Notes under the pieces: model-generated
Told to the model about the DNA's origin: nothing
Databases searched by the model: none
What the model saw: the letters and a program-made list of their open reading frames with translations, nothing else
Made by a program: the position numbers and the translations under genes
Part shown: positions 37,431-50,181 of the stretch, piece by piece
Layout of the letters: every line of letters begins with the position of its first letter
Position numbering within the stretch: the stretch's first letter is position 1
NCBI RefSeq assembly: GCF_029633865.1
Contig: NC_079212.1
Coordinates: forward strand, 104,696,473 to 104,760,472
DNA from: Lampris incognitus
Taxonomy: Eukaryota > Chordata > Actinopteri > Lampriformes > Lampridae
Reading direction: 5' to 3'
DNA: 64,000 bases

Positions 37431-38350
37431 GTCAAGTCAAGTCAAGTCAAGTCAAGTCAGTTTTATTTGCATAGCCCAATATCACAACAAACTTGCCTCA
37501 GGCAGCTTTACAGCAACACAACATTCTATCCTTTAACTCTCGCAACAGATAAGGAACAACCCCCTAAAAAAAACCTTTAACAGGGAGAAAAAAATAGGGA
37601 GAAACCTCAGGGAGAGCAACAGAGGAGGGCTCTTTCTCCCAAGATGGACAGATGTGCAATGGAGTTTGTGTGTACAGAATAAAACACAATTTACAGAATA
37701 CAACATTGAAGGAGAGTATACTGTTATTACGTGCATAAATACATTAGAGCCACTAAACTGGAGTCAAATTCCAAGTTTGTGTGAACATACATGGCAAAAT
37801 AAAGATGATTCTGATTCTGAAAGAGGATAAGAGAATTATAATGGAATTATAATATATATGAAGAATATGATGAGGAGGATGCCAAGCAGTGCCCAAATGC
37901 TATCAGAACAGCCTAGGACCAGAGTCGTGCAACCATCATCACCATGTAGACAGGACAGGAGGACAGACTACACGTGAATACAGGGGAGACTCACATCACA
38001 CCATTCACATACACAGAAGAAGGGACAGGAAAAGACATCATTCAGAGAGAGAGAGAGAAAGACACCTAAGAGAAAAGAGAACAGTTGCAATAATCAATAA
38101 TCTATACTCTATAATCTCATCGGCAGAACAGTGCTTGGTATATTCAGTGAGACAGAAACCGACCCACAATGCAGTAGAGGTCATGAAGTACTCAATTTAA
38201 AGGTAACAAATTGTAGATTAGGGCAAAAAGATGAGTTTTAGTTTGGATTTCAAGGACTCAACAGACTCTGATTGTTTGACGACAGCAGACAGGTTATTCC
38301 ACAAGAATGGGGCCCGATAGGAAAAGGCCCTGCCACCAGCTGATTTTTTA
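37431..38350 (-). mobile_element. 3' UTR and tail of a decayed LINE (CAAGT-tailed)
   Basis: It starts with five caagt units and ttttatttgcatagcccaat, the same tail as at 7330, 46505 and 52463. It continues into the 3' UTR (ggatgccaagcag, gacaggttattccacaagaa). The UTR stops at ccaccagctgattt, which is duplicated at 39296 beyond two SINEs, after which the same LINE continues into coding sequence. Confidence 0.8.
37712..37818 (+). mobile_element. LINE 3' tail nested in the LINE 3' UTR
   Basis: It contains agagccactaaactggagtc, catggcaaaataaagatgat and ttctgattctga. The paralogous LINE tail at 46505-46832 lacks this block, so it is an insertion. Confidence 0.7.
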
Positions 38351-38375
38351 TTTTTTGCATTTTTTTTTCTCAGGG

Positions 38376-38875
<500 letters not shown>

Positions 38876-39296
38876 TTTTTCTCCTCAGTTGTATCAGGCC
38901 AATTACCCCACTCTTCCGAGCTGTCCCGGTCGCTGCTCCACCCCCTCTGCCGATCTGGGGAGGGCCGCAGACTACCATGTCTCCTCCAATACATGGGGAG
39001 TTGCCAGCTGCTTCTTTCCACCCGACAGTGAGGAGTTTCACGAGGAGGACGTAGAATGTGGGAGGATCCCGCTATTCCCCCCAGTTCCCCCTCCCCCCAA
39101 ACAGGCACCCCAACTGACCAGAGGAGGTGCTAGTGCAGCGACCAGGACATCTGGCCACATCTGGCTTCCCAACTGCAAACACAACCAATTGAGTCTGTAG
39201 GGACGCCCGACCAAGCCGGAGGTAACACAGGGATTGGAACCACTGATCCCCATGTTGATAGGCAACGGAATAGACCGTCATACTACCCAGATGCCA
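38876..39296 (-). mobile_element. SINE family B, full length
   Basis: The same body as the other B copies. The tRNA-like head on the minus strand begins at 39296 with ggcatctgggtagtatgacg. Confidence 0.85.
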
Positions 39297-40395
39297 CCAG
39301 CTGATTTCTTTTAAACTTTGGCTACACACAGGAACCCTGTATTTTGAGAGTGGAGAGCTCGAGATGGACTATACGGTTAAAGGAGATCAGACAGGTATGA
39401 CGGGGCAAGCCCATTTAGGATTTTATAAGTCAGCAGAAGCACCTTGAAGTCTGATCTCACATGGCTAGGAAGCCAGTGAAGCGAGGAAAGAGTTGGTGCA
39501 ATATGGTCAAATTTTCTAGTTTTAATTAGGAGTCTAACTGCAGCATTTTGAACCATCTGAAGACTTTTAGTACCAGCACATGGTAGACCTGAAACCAGAA
39601 CATTACAGTAATTAAATCTGGATGCAAGTATTAGAGTCTTTGTATCAGCCATGGACAGGAAAGGCAGAATTTTAGCTATGTTATGCAAGTGAAAAAAGGC
39701 AGTCTTGTTAATTTATTTAATGTGCCTATCAAAGGAAAGGCTGGGATCAAATGTAACACTAAGCTTTTTGGCTGCCACACTGTGAAATCACAGAGTTGTC
39801 GAGTGTTACTGTTACTTGATCAAATTGGCATCTGTGTATAGCAGGGCCAACGACCAGCATCTCAGTTTTATCTGAATTTAAAAGCAGGAAATTTAGTGGC
39901 ATCCAATTTTTCACAGCAGCCAAGCAGACCTCTAAATTAATAATTTCAGTATGATCATCAGCCCTTATAGGCACATACAGCTGAGTATCATCCACATAGC
40001 AATTGGAATGTATTCAATGACTGCGTCTAATTTGGCCAAGAGGTGAAATATAACGAGAGAAAAGTAAATGTCCAAGAACTGAGCCTTGAGACATGCCATA
40101 TTTAACATCAGTGAATTAAGATGTAATATCATTATAGCACAGTGACAGTGTTCTTCCAGATAAGCCAGACTTAAGCCAAGAGAGAGCTAAGCCAGAGACA
40201 CCAAAAATTGCAATTTATTCTGTCTAATAGTATACGGTGATCAATGGTGTCAAAGGCTGCACTTCGGTCAAGTAATAGAAGCACAGAGGTGGAATCAGAG
40301 TACATAGCAAGAAGAAGATGATCTACCACTCTGGTCAGAGCAGTTTCAGTGGAGTGACAGGCCCTGAAAGCAGATTGAAAAAGTTCGTATAGTTT
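39297..40395 (-). pseudogene. Decayed L2-like LINE reverse transcriptase
   Basis: In minus order the fragments are QSAFRACHSTETALTRVVDH near 40380, RSAAFDTIDHRIL near 40270 (RT motif A), MDDTQLYVPI near 39990 (remnant of the catalytic ADDTQL block) and LNSDKTEMLVVGP. They continue with SRFNYCNVLVSGLP near 39610 and HWLPSHVRSDFKVLLLTYK near 39450. Stops and frameshifts are many. With the UTR at 37431-38350 it is the longest copy of the CAAGT-tailed LINE in the window. Confidence 0.85.
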
Positions 40396-40477
40396 TTTTC
40401 TATATATGTCTAAAGTTGTTAATACACAACTCTCTTTAATTCTTTAGAAATTAATGGAAGATTAGAGGCACATGCAT

Positions 40478-40990
40478 GCTAGTGATAGGCGACTCCATAA
40501 CCTGCAATATCAGATTAGCTTCACCAGCCTTGGTCCACTGTTTATCCGGGCCAAAGTCTCTGACCTAGACGATAATCTTAGGGTGCTGGCATCACAGAGG
40601 GAGAAACAGGGAACCCAGGCACACAGCACTATTACTTTCAGCAACATTGTTATTCATGTCCGCACCAATAATGCTAGGATGAAGCAATCAGAGATCACAA
40701 AAGCCAGCCTAGTCAGGACACTTGAGTTTGCCAGAAAGATGTGTCGGCATTGATTAATTGTCTCTGGTCCCTTACCTGTGAGGGGTAATGATGAGATGCA
40801 CAGTAGGCTTACCCCAATGAACCGCTGGCTGGCTCATTACTGTAATGAACAGGGATTCGGCTTTGTTGATAACTGGCCTTCTTTCTGGGGCCACCTTTAC
40901 CTACTGAAAGTGGATGGCATTCACCCTACTGGGGATGGCGCCGCTCTTTTGTCTAGCAATATAGATCGCTGTCTACATTTAGTTTGACAC
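40478..40990 (+). pseudogene. LINE ORF1 esterase-like (SGNH) domain relic
   Basis: The reading starts with VIGDSI, then HVRTNNARMKQSEITKA in the middle and RGNDEMHSRLTPMNRWLAHYC. The end is FGFVDNWPSFWGHLYLLKVDG followed by IHPTGDGAALLS. GDS near the start and the DG.HP..DG block at the end fit the SGNH-hydrolase-like ORF1 esterase described for CR1/L2-type LINEs. The last motif keeps the Asp and His. Frames shift at least twice. It is opposite in orientation to the RT relic on its left, so it is a separate insertion. Confidence 0.7.
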
Positions 40991-41239
40991 TAGGCACTTG
41001 TCATTCAGCAGGTTGCAGGTGATTGGACAGCCTGCTAGATTTAAATCTAGTGCAGATGTGGAGTTAGCTAGTTTAATTAATGTTTGGTCAGGGAATTTCT
41101 CATAGTATTACACTGGACAATTTTTTTCCAAACGTTTTTCTTCCTGAAAAAAAAGATTATGATAGACGATGCCAAGCTGAACACAAAAATAATTTCAGAT
41201 TTGCTGTATCATGTAGGAATTAAGAGACACATTAAAATA
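40991..41239. other. Possible LINE-linked leader, nothing firm
   Basis: gcctgctagatttaaatctagtg and the following text may continue the LINE after ORF1; I cannot support more. Confidence 0.35.
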
Positions 41240-42730
41240 ACTTTTATTGGATTTAACATGTTTAATTGCATAATGACGTTGACACATTGTGTTAGTTCAA
41301 CTGAGCTTGAAAAGTTTTGCAGCCGATTTCCGTTTGTACCCAGCATCTGGTGCCTCTCATGTCAGTGTCCAACAATAGTTGGTCATCATTGATGGACTAC
41401 AGTTGCTTTGATACCTCTTTTCCATGGTTGCAATGTCCTGGTGAAACCTTTCCCCATGTTGGTCACTGACTGCACCAAGATCAGCAGGGAAGAAGTCCAA
41501 GTGTGAATGCAGTAAATTAATTTTCAATGACATGTTGCACTTCATGATTTTGTATGCTTTAAGCATGCTGTCAAGTAGCCCAATATAGTTTGGTGCTCTG
41601 TAGTTGCCAAGAAAATTCTCAACAACACCCCTAAATGCCTTCCATGTATTTTCTCTGGCCCAACTAGAAGATCTTCTAACCCCCTGTCATTGATGACCTG
41701 ATTTGTGGACCAACAAAAATGCCATTTTTAATCTTGGCATCAGTTATTCTTGGAAACATCTGTCTCAAATAGCGAATTCCAGCACCTTCTTTGTTCATTG
41801 CTTTCACAAAATTTTTCATCAGTCAAGTTTTATATGAAGAAGAGGGAGAAATATATTTGTAGGTTGACAAGTGGTTTATGCGCCACACTTTGCTGCCCTG
41901 GAACAAAATGCTTACAGAGTGGCCCGTTCTTTTTAATGTAATGTGATTCTTCAGCACAGCCATCCCATTCACAAAGGAAACAACAGTACTTTGTACATCC
42001 GAGCTGCATTCCTAGTAGCAGTGCCAATACTTTTAGATCACCACATATGTTCTAGTCATAATCATTCTACTGTATACGTTTCAACAACAGTTCCATGTTA
42101 TTGTAGGTTTCTTTCATGTGTACTGCATAGCCAATGGATACTGAAGGGTGAACATTGCCATTGTGTAACAGGACAGTTTTCAGGCTTAAATATAACATAT
42201 CTATAAAAACACGCCATTGTTGTGGGTCATGCACACAACCCAAAGCCATGAACAATGCATCAATGTCAGTGCAGAAATAGAGGTTGTCAACCTGTGTAAA
42301 GAAGTTTGTCAAATGTTCTTGACGGTTCCAAAAGATAGAAATTTTTGTACCTGGTGACAGCCTTGCAATCTTGAACCAAATAGTTCTGCTTTAGCTTCTT
42401 ACAAATCTAATTCCCTGACCAGATCATTTAATTCTGGCTGTGTTACCAGATGAGAATAACCAGGCATAAAGGTTCAATATCTGGATCAGTGTCGTTTTCC
42501 AACTCTGATTCATGTGTTGTGGCATCCTCATCTAGGATCCATGTCTCTGGTGGCTTCGATACTGGCAAACTGCCATCATATGGCACTGGTCTCATGGCTG
42601 AAGGCAGATTGGGGTATTCAATACATTTATTTTTAGTAGTGAATCCAGATACATTGGTCAGACAGAAGTAACTGGCCATCACATGATCCGTCTGTTCCAG
42701 CCATATCATTGATATGGCAATAACAAGCAT
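41240..42730 (-). pseudogene. Decayed transposase-like gene of an unassigned family
   Basis: On the minus strand, separate open blocks read in order: YFCLTNVSGFTTKNKCIEYP and SAMRPVPYDGSLPVSKPPET near 42660-42540; FFTQVDNLYFCTDIDALFMA near 42300; LLHNGNVHPSVSIGYAVHMK near 42170; LLGMQLGCTKYCCFLCEWD near 42015; MKCNMSLKINLLHSHLDFFP and GERFHQDIATMEKRYQ near 41540-41420. Stops and frame shifts separate the blocks. The HLDFFP..GAVSD.HGERFHQD block is one I associate with large uncharacterised proteins scattered in animal genomes, probably transposon-derived. I do not name a superfamily. Confidence 0.5.
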
Positions 42731-42770
42731 CCCTTGTTATCGCCATATATATGCTATTTTAGACTTATCT

Positions 42771-42814
42771 GAGCTGTAGGTGAGTGGCTGTTGAGCTGCA
42801 GGTGAGTGGCTGTT
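42771..42814. repeat. 22 bp tandem duplication
   Basis: Two copies of gagctg(t/c)aggtgagtggctgtt in direct succession, one base different. Confidence 0.9.
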
Positions 42815-43254
42815 GCTCAAAAACAAGCTGGCACGGCATTAGGAAAGCCCTGCAAGTACCCAGGTCTCCAGAGTAATGCTCTGGTGAAGGAATCTAGGGC
42901 TCTCTGGGCTGGGGAGTTGGCGGAGCTGGAACTGGGAGGATTAGGCTGAACTTCAGGCTGTGGAGGGGAGAGCTGAGTGGCGATGTGGTCAAGTTCGGCT
43001 CAAAAGTTGTTCGTTGTCAGATTGTGGGGTGCCTCCACCACTTCACAGAGAGTCTGATCATGTCAGCCAACAACTGGTGAGAGCCTGTCAGAGATCGTCT
43101 GTGTCCACTGGGTCCATGTTGGCTAGATTGTTCTGATATGAACTCAGGAAGGGCCCAAATGCAAAACTCACAGACAGGATGATACAGTAACTCTTGATTA
43201 AATTAACAAAGGCAGGCAGAGGTCAGAACAACAGGGAATCAGTATGATCCGGTG

Positions 43255-44055
43255 TGGGAAGATGGTGGCGCAGACTCACATTTGCAGCGGCCTCACCCAG
43301 TGCCGATTATGCAGTGTTTTTGTCCACATCTATGTCTGCGTCTAAATTTTTGTCATCGTGTTAAGTTTTTATTTTGATCGTCGATTTCATTTGGCTGGAA
43401 GAGCTAGTGCTAGACTGGCTGAGAGCCGGTCTGCTGCAGGGCAAGCTAAGCTACCTGCTAGCCCACGGCCCTGCCTGAGAGGAAACACTGAGGCGGTCTG
43501 GCGGCGGCCTCACCTAGCATCGTCTGTGCAGTGTTTTTGTCTGTGTCTGCGTTTTTGTCATTGTGTGGAGTGCTGTTGAGGTGTGTTGGGGGTGTCTGGC
43601 TGGAGAGCTGGCGTTGGATCAGCTGGGGGAGCCTCGTCTGCTGCATCCGATAAGCCCAGGGACCACGGTGCTGCCTGGAGCTGCACCTGAGCGGGAAACA
43701 CCGAGGGTGGTCTGATGGGATGCGGAGGTGGGGAAGGTTAGGCTAACTGCTAGCCCATGCACACCGGCAGTCCCGACAGTCACCCTGGCTGGCGTTCATT
43801 CTCCTGGACAGTGGAGTTTTTGGATTGTGTTGCACTGGTCGGACTGTGTTGTTGGCTGTTTTTTCTTTTTTTTTTTTACTTTGTTCTCTCTGTTTTTGTA
43901 TGTTTTTGGTGGTGTTGTTTTTGGAGGCTTTTGGATATATGTTTTTGTGTTGCACTGCTGTGGGCTGGGGGAAGCGGGATTTCGTTTCTTTTGTGTATGT
44001 AGTACATAATATGAAACGACAAATGAATTGTTTGTGATTCCTGATTCCTGATAGC
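43255..44055 (+). mobile_element. Non-autonomous retroposon with a TTCCTGA tail
   Basis: It starts gaagatggtggcgcagactc, contains no usable ORF, and ends catatgaaacgac-like text followed by gattcctgattcctga. The 5' part is repeated: gcggcctcaccc..gcagtgtttttgtc occurs at 43289-43325 and 43505-43545. The ends look like the 5' and 3' ends of a LINE with the coding region lost. No target duplication was found. Confidence 0.55.
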
Positions 44056-44401
44056 TGACCAAACAGACAAGGAGCAGGCAGGAGGACCGAGGAGTCAGTT
44101 CAAAACAGGCGACAGAGCAGATGAGAGACGGGGGGCAAGAAGAAAACACGGAGTGCAAAGATCAGGCAGCAGAGTCAAACATGGACAGATCAGGCAAAAG
44201 TTCACAAGGAAAAATGCTGGAAAACTAGGCGGCAAACTAAACTAGACAATCTGGCAGGGACACAGGAAAACCAGGGGAGTATAAATGCTGAGGAGCTAAT
44301 CAGGGAATGGGGAACATGTGTGCAAGACACAGGTTGACTGGTGGAAAAAGCAGGGGGAGGAACTGAAATTACAGGTGAGTACTTCAAAATAAAACAGGAA
44401 G
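44056..44401. other. No feature recognised
   Basis: AG-rich plus strand; nothing recognised. Confidence 0.5.
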
Positions 44402-44413
44402 GCAACTGATAAT

Positions 44414-44784
44414 CAATCCATCCATCCATTATCTGAACCGCTTATCCTGATCTCAGGGTTGTGGAGATGCTGGAGCCTACCCCAGCAGTCATTGGGTGGC
44501 AAGCGGGGAGACACCCTGGACAGGCTGCCAGGCCATCACACACACACACTCATTCATACCTAGAAACAATTTAGTAATGCCGATTCACCTGACCTACATG
44601 TCTTTGGACTGTGAGAGGAAACCGGAGCACCTAGAGGAAACCCACGCAGACACAAGGAGAACATGCAAACTCCACACAGAGGACGATATGGGATGACCCC
44701 CAAGGTTGGACTACCCCAGGGCTCGAACCCAGGACCTTCTTACTGTGAGGCAACTGCGCTAACCACTGCGCCACCATGCCACCA
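44414..44784 (-). mobile_element. SINE family A, full length, without TG expansion
   Basis: A perfect 12 bp duplication gcaactgataat lies at 44402-44413 and 44785-44796. The tail (atccatccatcc) is on the left and the tRNA-like head on the right. The internal dinucleotide run is short (acacacacac), unlike at 38611. Confidence 0.93.
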
Positions 44785-44796
44785 GCAACTGATAAT

Positions 44797-46504
44797 GAAA
44801 AAGGTAATATGAGTGGACTGAACTGGGATAGTCACAACCGTAACAATTTTGTTCCTAAGGTCACTTGGTTTCATCAAATACACTTAAGTCAGACTTCCTG
44901 GACATTTCAGGTTTTTTGGAGGTTCATCGATGAGCCCCCCCCCCCCCCCAGCTACACCCATGGTATTTGCACTCCTGTGATTCAGCAATTCTAGACCCAT
45001 GGTTGTCAGCTATTTATTTAAACCTTTCCAATACAGAAAAACTCCTTGACCAAGTATTATTACTTTGCATCAAACACAGTCTCTTGATCCTGACAGGATC
45101 TGGCAGCTGAAAAACATTTGGTTATTTGTCATGTAACTGTGATTCTATTGGAACGCAACCCCTGTGGACCAGTAGTCACCAAGTATACTGTTCCACTATG
45201 GTTCAAAACCATGTGTGATCAAACCTGCAGGATTTCATTCAAAACAGATGCAAGACTAACTCACTACACTATACCATCTTCAGTCAGAGAAAGAGGAATC
45301 ACAAGGTATACCATCAAGTTGGGGATGAGAAATTGCATAATCTTGACACTCTTAAGCAATGGTTGCGTGTAAATGAAACACAACCTTAGTAATAACCATG
45401 GTAAATAATCTGGTAATGAAGTTACTGCCTGTGGACTGTTCATTGTAAACGCTGTATGTTTTCTGACTTAAACTATTTTCCTGTGTCGTTTGAGCTCTTT
45501 TTCAATGGACATAATGAAAATATTCTCACAGTTCATAAATACCAGAATGTGTGGTATCAAGACGTCAAGATAAACATAAAAGATCTCAAATCGCAAAATG
45601 CAGAAATCCTTTTTTTCCCCTCACATTTTAAGACATCACACGTGACTAGATTGATTTATTCATATCTTTGGTGGGTAATCTTAACACAAAATTAGTTTCA
45701 GTGTTTTGTATGTCAGCCGTGAAAGATGGCATCAAATATAGTAAGATCAAATGAATGGTTCATAGGAAATAACCTGAAGGGAGAGCAAACTGGTAAAAGG
45801 GAAATTTCTACAAAATAAAAAAACACCTATTATTATTTATGCTGTGATGTATTTGTTGTATTTTGTGTGTTTGCATTGGGTTTAGATATATAAAAACAAC
45901 CCAAACATGCTACGTTCTCAGTGGGCTTTTTGCTGTGAGAAGGAAAGAGAAATAAAACCCTGCACTGTAAAGGGAGTCTCTAAATGAACGTAAATTGGTG
46001 TAACAGCAAGTTTTACCAGCGAAAGCATACAAAAACCTGTCAAAAGACAGTTTGTTCTCAGTGACAAAAGAAAAGGCAAGAAGAAAAGGCTGAAATTGAA
46101 ATAAACCTCACAACAGATCTGTTGTAGACTGAACAATAGAGCTCACATTTTTTAATAAAACCCCACAAAGAGGCTACTGTTGCGCCAACATGAAACGTGG
46201 GTGTGACTCATGAGACCGACAAGGCAACGATTCTCACAAATGCAGAATAAAAACATAAGCATTACATTACAGTAATGTAAAAAATAAAAAGTGGAATGGT
46301 CCTAACTGGGAGTGTTTGCTCCATTGTTATACTGCTATGATGGAAATGGAAAGAATGACGGAGATAGAAACAGTTGGAGATGAGGCTATCTCTATTTATG
46401 AGTTATCCATTAACATAGAGCGACAGACAGGGAGTAGAAACACAGACAGTCTCCAAGAAACTGTAGGAGGAAATAACTTGACACTATTACTGCCAAATAG
46501 ATGC
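44797..46504. other. No gene recognised
   Basis: 1.7 kb of AT-rich DNA with a C run at 44938-44949; no coding or repeat family recognised. Confidence 0.5.
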
Positions 46505-46832
46505 TGGCATCTGGACACTGCTTGGCATCCTCCTCATCATATTCTTCATATATCTTATTAATTCCATTATAATTTTGTTATCCTCTTTCAATGTTGTATT
46601 CTGTTAATTGTGTAAACACAACAGCCATTGCACATCTGTCTGCCTTGGGAGAGAGATCCCTCATCAGTTCCTCTCCCTGAGGTTTCTCCCTAATAGGATT
46701 TTTTCGGGAGCTGTTCCTTATTGGATGCGAGGGTCTAAAGACAGCGTGTTTTATTGGTGTAAAGCTGCCTGAGGCAAATGTATAATTCTTTATATTGGGC
46801 TATACAAATAAAATTGACTTGAAATAAGTCAG
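46505..46832 (+). mobile_element. 5'-truncated LINE 3' UTR and tail (CAAGT-tailed family)
   Basis: The reverse complement matches 37431-37900: ctgcttggcatcctcctcat, ccattgcacatctgtctg, gctgcctgaggcaaa and gctatacaaataaaattgac. It has a single tail unit only. Confidence 0.8.
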
Positions 46833-47374
46833 AATGTCTTAAAATAAGACAAAATTACCAACAACAATGCATAAATACATAAATAAATAGGCAAACTGTT
46901 TCCGTAAATTGTTTCATGGTCCATTATTTAATTACCCTACTGAGATTATTAAACATAGTCTTACCTATTGTTACCTTATCTCAGCTTGATCATCAATTAA
47001 CTGGTCAAGCTGATAACATGGCCATTTTAAGACAACTGGTGATTTTCAGTCTAACACCGTCATTTGGTTGCTATGTTGTGATACGCGTAGACAGTTAAGT
47101 ACTGATATAAAGCCCAGTTGAGGTGACAGAGGCAGACAGAAAGATAAATTAAAAAGTACATAAAAATATGCATAAAGGGACTGACAGGCAGAAAGACGCA
47201 GAAACAGTAAAAGAGAGAATAAATGTGAGATACAAAGGGTGAAATTCAATTAAATTCGACTCAAAACTTTATTGCTGACTCAGGGTCCATAACAGAAAAA
47301 GACAAATAGGTAAAAGACAAACCCTAGAAAATACACAGAGTAAACACAATAAAATAACATAAATGGAAAAAATC

Positions 47375-47585
47375 TGGCACAGTGGCGCAGTGGTTAATGC
47401 AGTCGCATCACAGCAAGAAGGTTCTGGGTTTGAGCCCCGGGGTAGTCCAACCTTGGGGGTTGTCCCGGCTCATCCTTTGTGTGGAGTTTGCATGTTCTCC
47501 CCGTGTCTGTGTGGCTTCAGTTTCCTCCCTCAGTCCGAAGACATGTAGGTCAGGTGAATCGGCCATACTAATTGCCACTAGGTAT

Positions 47586-47655
<70 letters not shown>

Positions 47656-47772
47656 TGGCCTGGCAGCCTGTCCAGGGTGTCTCCCCGCCTACTGCCAAAT
47701 GACTGCTGGGATAGGCTCCAGCATCCCCACAACCCTGAGAGCAGGATAAGTTGTTCGGATAATGGATGGATG
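47375..47772 (+). mobile_element. SINE family A with internal (TG)n, inside the LINE
   Basis: Head tggcgcagtggttaatgcag with B box gggtttgagccccgg near 47430, TG run at 47587-47654, tail ggataatggatggatg. Confidence 0.9.
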
Positions 47773-47883
47773 AAACAAATCAGCATCTTATAAGAAGGCA
47801 GCTATACCAGTGGTTCCACTGCCGGGACTGGTAGCGTGTGGCACTGAATCTTATTAGTTACACCTTTGATGATTACATCAGAG

Positions 47884-48310
47884 TCATTGAGCTGGCAAAT
47901 AAATGTATACATGAGATTTCTTAGAAGAGCATCTAGGTCTTTTTAGTAGTATTCTCATTAAATCATTATAAGCTACTTGAAGCCTCTGTAAGCTTGCTTT
48001 TTTTGTATAGTTTGACCACAGGTGTGCAGTATAAAGTGGTGTACAATATGTTCTGAATGGAGACATCATCACACTAACTGAACACATACCAAAGTGGGTG
48101 AGAGCATATTTGCTTGTGCATACATCATGCGGCATTGCCTATATATATCATCATCATCTGTCATTTTGTTCAGTAATATAATCCATCCAGCCATTATCCG
48201 AACTGCTTATCCTGCTCTCAGGGTCGCGGGGATGCTGGAGCCTATCCCAGCAGCCATTGAGTGGCAGGCGGGGAGACACCCTGGACAGGCCGCCGGGCCA
48301 TCACACAGGG

Positions 48311-48360
<50 letters not shown>

Positions 48361-49400
48361 CATACCTAGGGGCAATCTAGTATGGCCGAGTCACCTGACC
48401 TACATGTCTTTGGACTGTGGGAGGAAACTGGAGTTCCCGGAGGAAACCCACGCAGACACGGGGCGAACATGCAAACTCCACACAAAGGACAACCCCCAAG
48501 GTTGGACTACCCTGGGGCTTGAACCTAGGACCTTCTTGCTGTGAGGCGACTGCGCTAACCACTGCACCACCGTGCCACCCTCAGTAATATAATATCCAAG
48601 ATATTTCATTCACCTTATTACATACCCCAAGATTATTAACAGACAATTCAAAATCAGGAAATGTTAGGTTCTGCAGGCCATTACAACACTCTTATTAGCA
48701 TTGTATTTGATATCATGCTCCACACCATACACAGAGCATATATCAAGAAGCTGCTGGAGACCAGTGGTACAGGGACTAAGGATGACAAGGTCATTACCAA
48801 TCATGCACCCAGTGTTACAGGTTTTCAAGCGCTTGGCCAAATCATCAGTGTATAAACTGGAGACAGAATTCCCCCTTGTCTGACACCATTGCTAACCCCA
48901 AATGGGGCTGAAACTCTATTACCCCATTTTACTTGTAGTCTGGTGGGCATACCAATAAGCCAGAATTCTCATCATGTATTTAGGCACCCCTCTCTAACTC
49001 AATTTAGCAACCAACTTTCTATGATAAACACCATCAAAAGCTTTAGAAGCATCAATAAAAAAAAAGAAAAAAAAGCTGAATTTTGGCCTCTATATTTGTT
49101 AATAATTTCCTTTAAGGCATATATACATAAGTCAGTGCCATGTTTAGCTTTAAAACCAAACTGGTTGTGCGTGGAGTTGATAAATTCATGCACTCTATCC
49201 AGCAGGATTCTTTCTAGGACTTTTGACAGTATGCTGGCTAAAGCTATAGGCCTGTAGCTATCTAGGCTGCATACTTTACCAGCTTTGTCCTTAATGACTG
49301 GCACTAACAGTACAGACAACACTGAGTCTGGTAACAAGCCATGGACCTTAAAGCCAGTAAAACAAATAGCAAGGAGAGGAGCTATCCATATTTAAGGTGT
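47884..49400 (-). pseudogene. LINE ORF2: reverse transcriptase and C-terminal part
   Basis: Blocks in minus order: LLVPVIKDKAGKVCSLDSYR then PIALASILSKVLERILLDRV near 49300-49200; NQFGFKAKHGTDLCIYALKE near 49165; VRQGGILSP and DDLAKRLKTCNTGCMIGN near 48880-48810; DLVILSPC; then YDIKYNANKSVVMACRT near 48690. After the SINE come FRTYCTPLYTAHLWSNY and LQVAYNDLMRILLKRP. The block that should hold the catalytic YADD is missing: the text passes straight from CMIGN to DLVILSP. Frame shifts occur elsewhere too. The RT is therefore dead. Confidence 0.82.
48183..48580 (-). mobile_element. SINE family A with internal (CA)n, inside the LINE
   Basis: A perfect 13 bp duplication tcagtaatataat lies at 48170-48182 and 48581-48593. 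A CA run sits at 48315-48357 (plus-strand reading). Confidence 0.93.
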
Positions 49401-50181
49401 TCAGCAGTAATATGATCTAAACCACTTGCTTTGTTATCAGACAGCTTGTTTATAGCCTGGTATACCTCGTGTGACATGATCGCTATTGAATCATCACTCT
49501 CAATACTGGCCACCTTATATAGATCACTTTGGACACAATTTAATAAGGTACTGTAATGCTGTCACCATAACTCAGTAATATTGTCTGTACTGGAGATACC
49601 ATCAACAGTGCATGGTAGAGATGTTTTATAGTTGCTGAGAACTCTCATTATAGTTGTTGAGAGCTCTCACTTCTTTCAAAAAATTAGCGGATTATTTCCT
49701 CGCAGCTTCTTAGCCATGGACTATGCCCTCATGGTTTGCTCATTTTTACAAATGAAGTGAATGGCGTACTTGTTTCTTGCATTAGTGAGCTTCTTGTGTT
49801 CAAGCTCAGGCCCTTGTCTACGTCTGCCTGCCATAGCCCATGTATTTAAAGGCTTCACAGGCTTCTTGATGATACTCAGCTACATAATTGTTCCAACCAG
49901 GCCTGATGTTATGTGTCTTATGTCTATACTTATAGTAGGGCTTACTACCTTTATACAGCGCACTAACAATATCATCATACATGCAGCAGAGATCTATCCT
50001 ACGCCTCATATCCTTACAGTTAATGTCTCTGCACATAACTGCATCTCTAAGTAGATGTATACCACCCAAGATTTCATCTGTACAGGCAGGATAGGCTAAG
50101 ATGCCGTCCTTTGTAAGAGTTGACCAGTCCAACCTTCCTGCATTGTCCCTATCTCCATTGCTAGATAGCACAGGTAGATGT

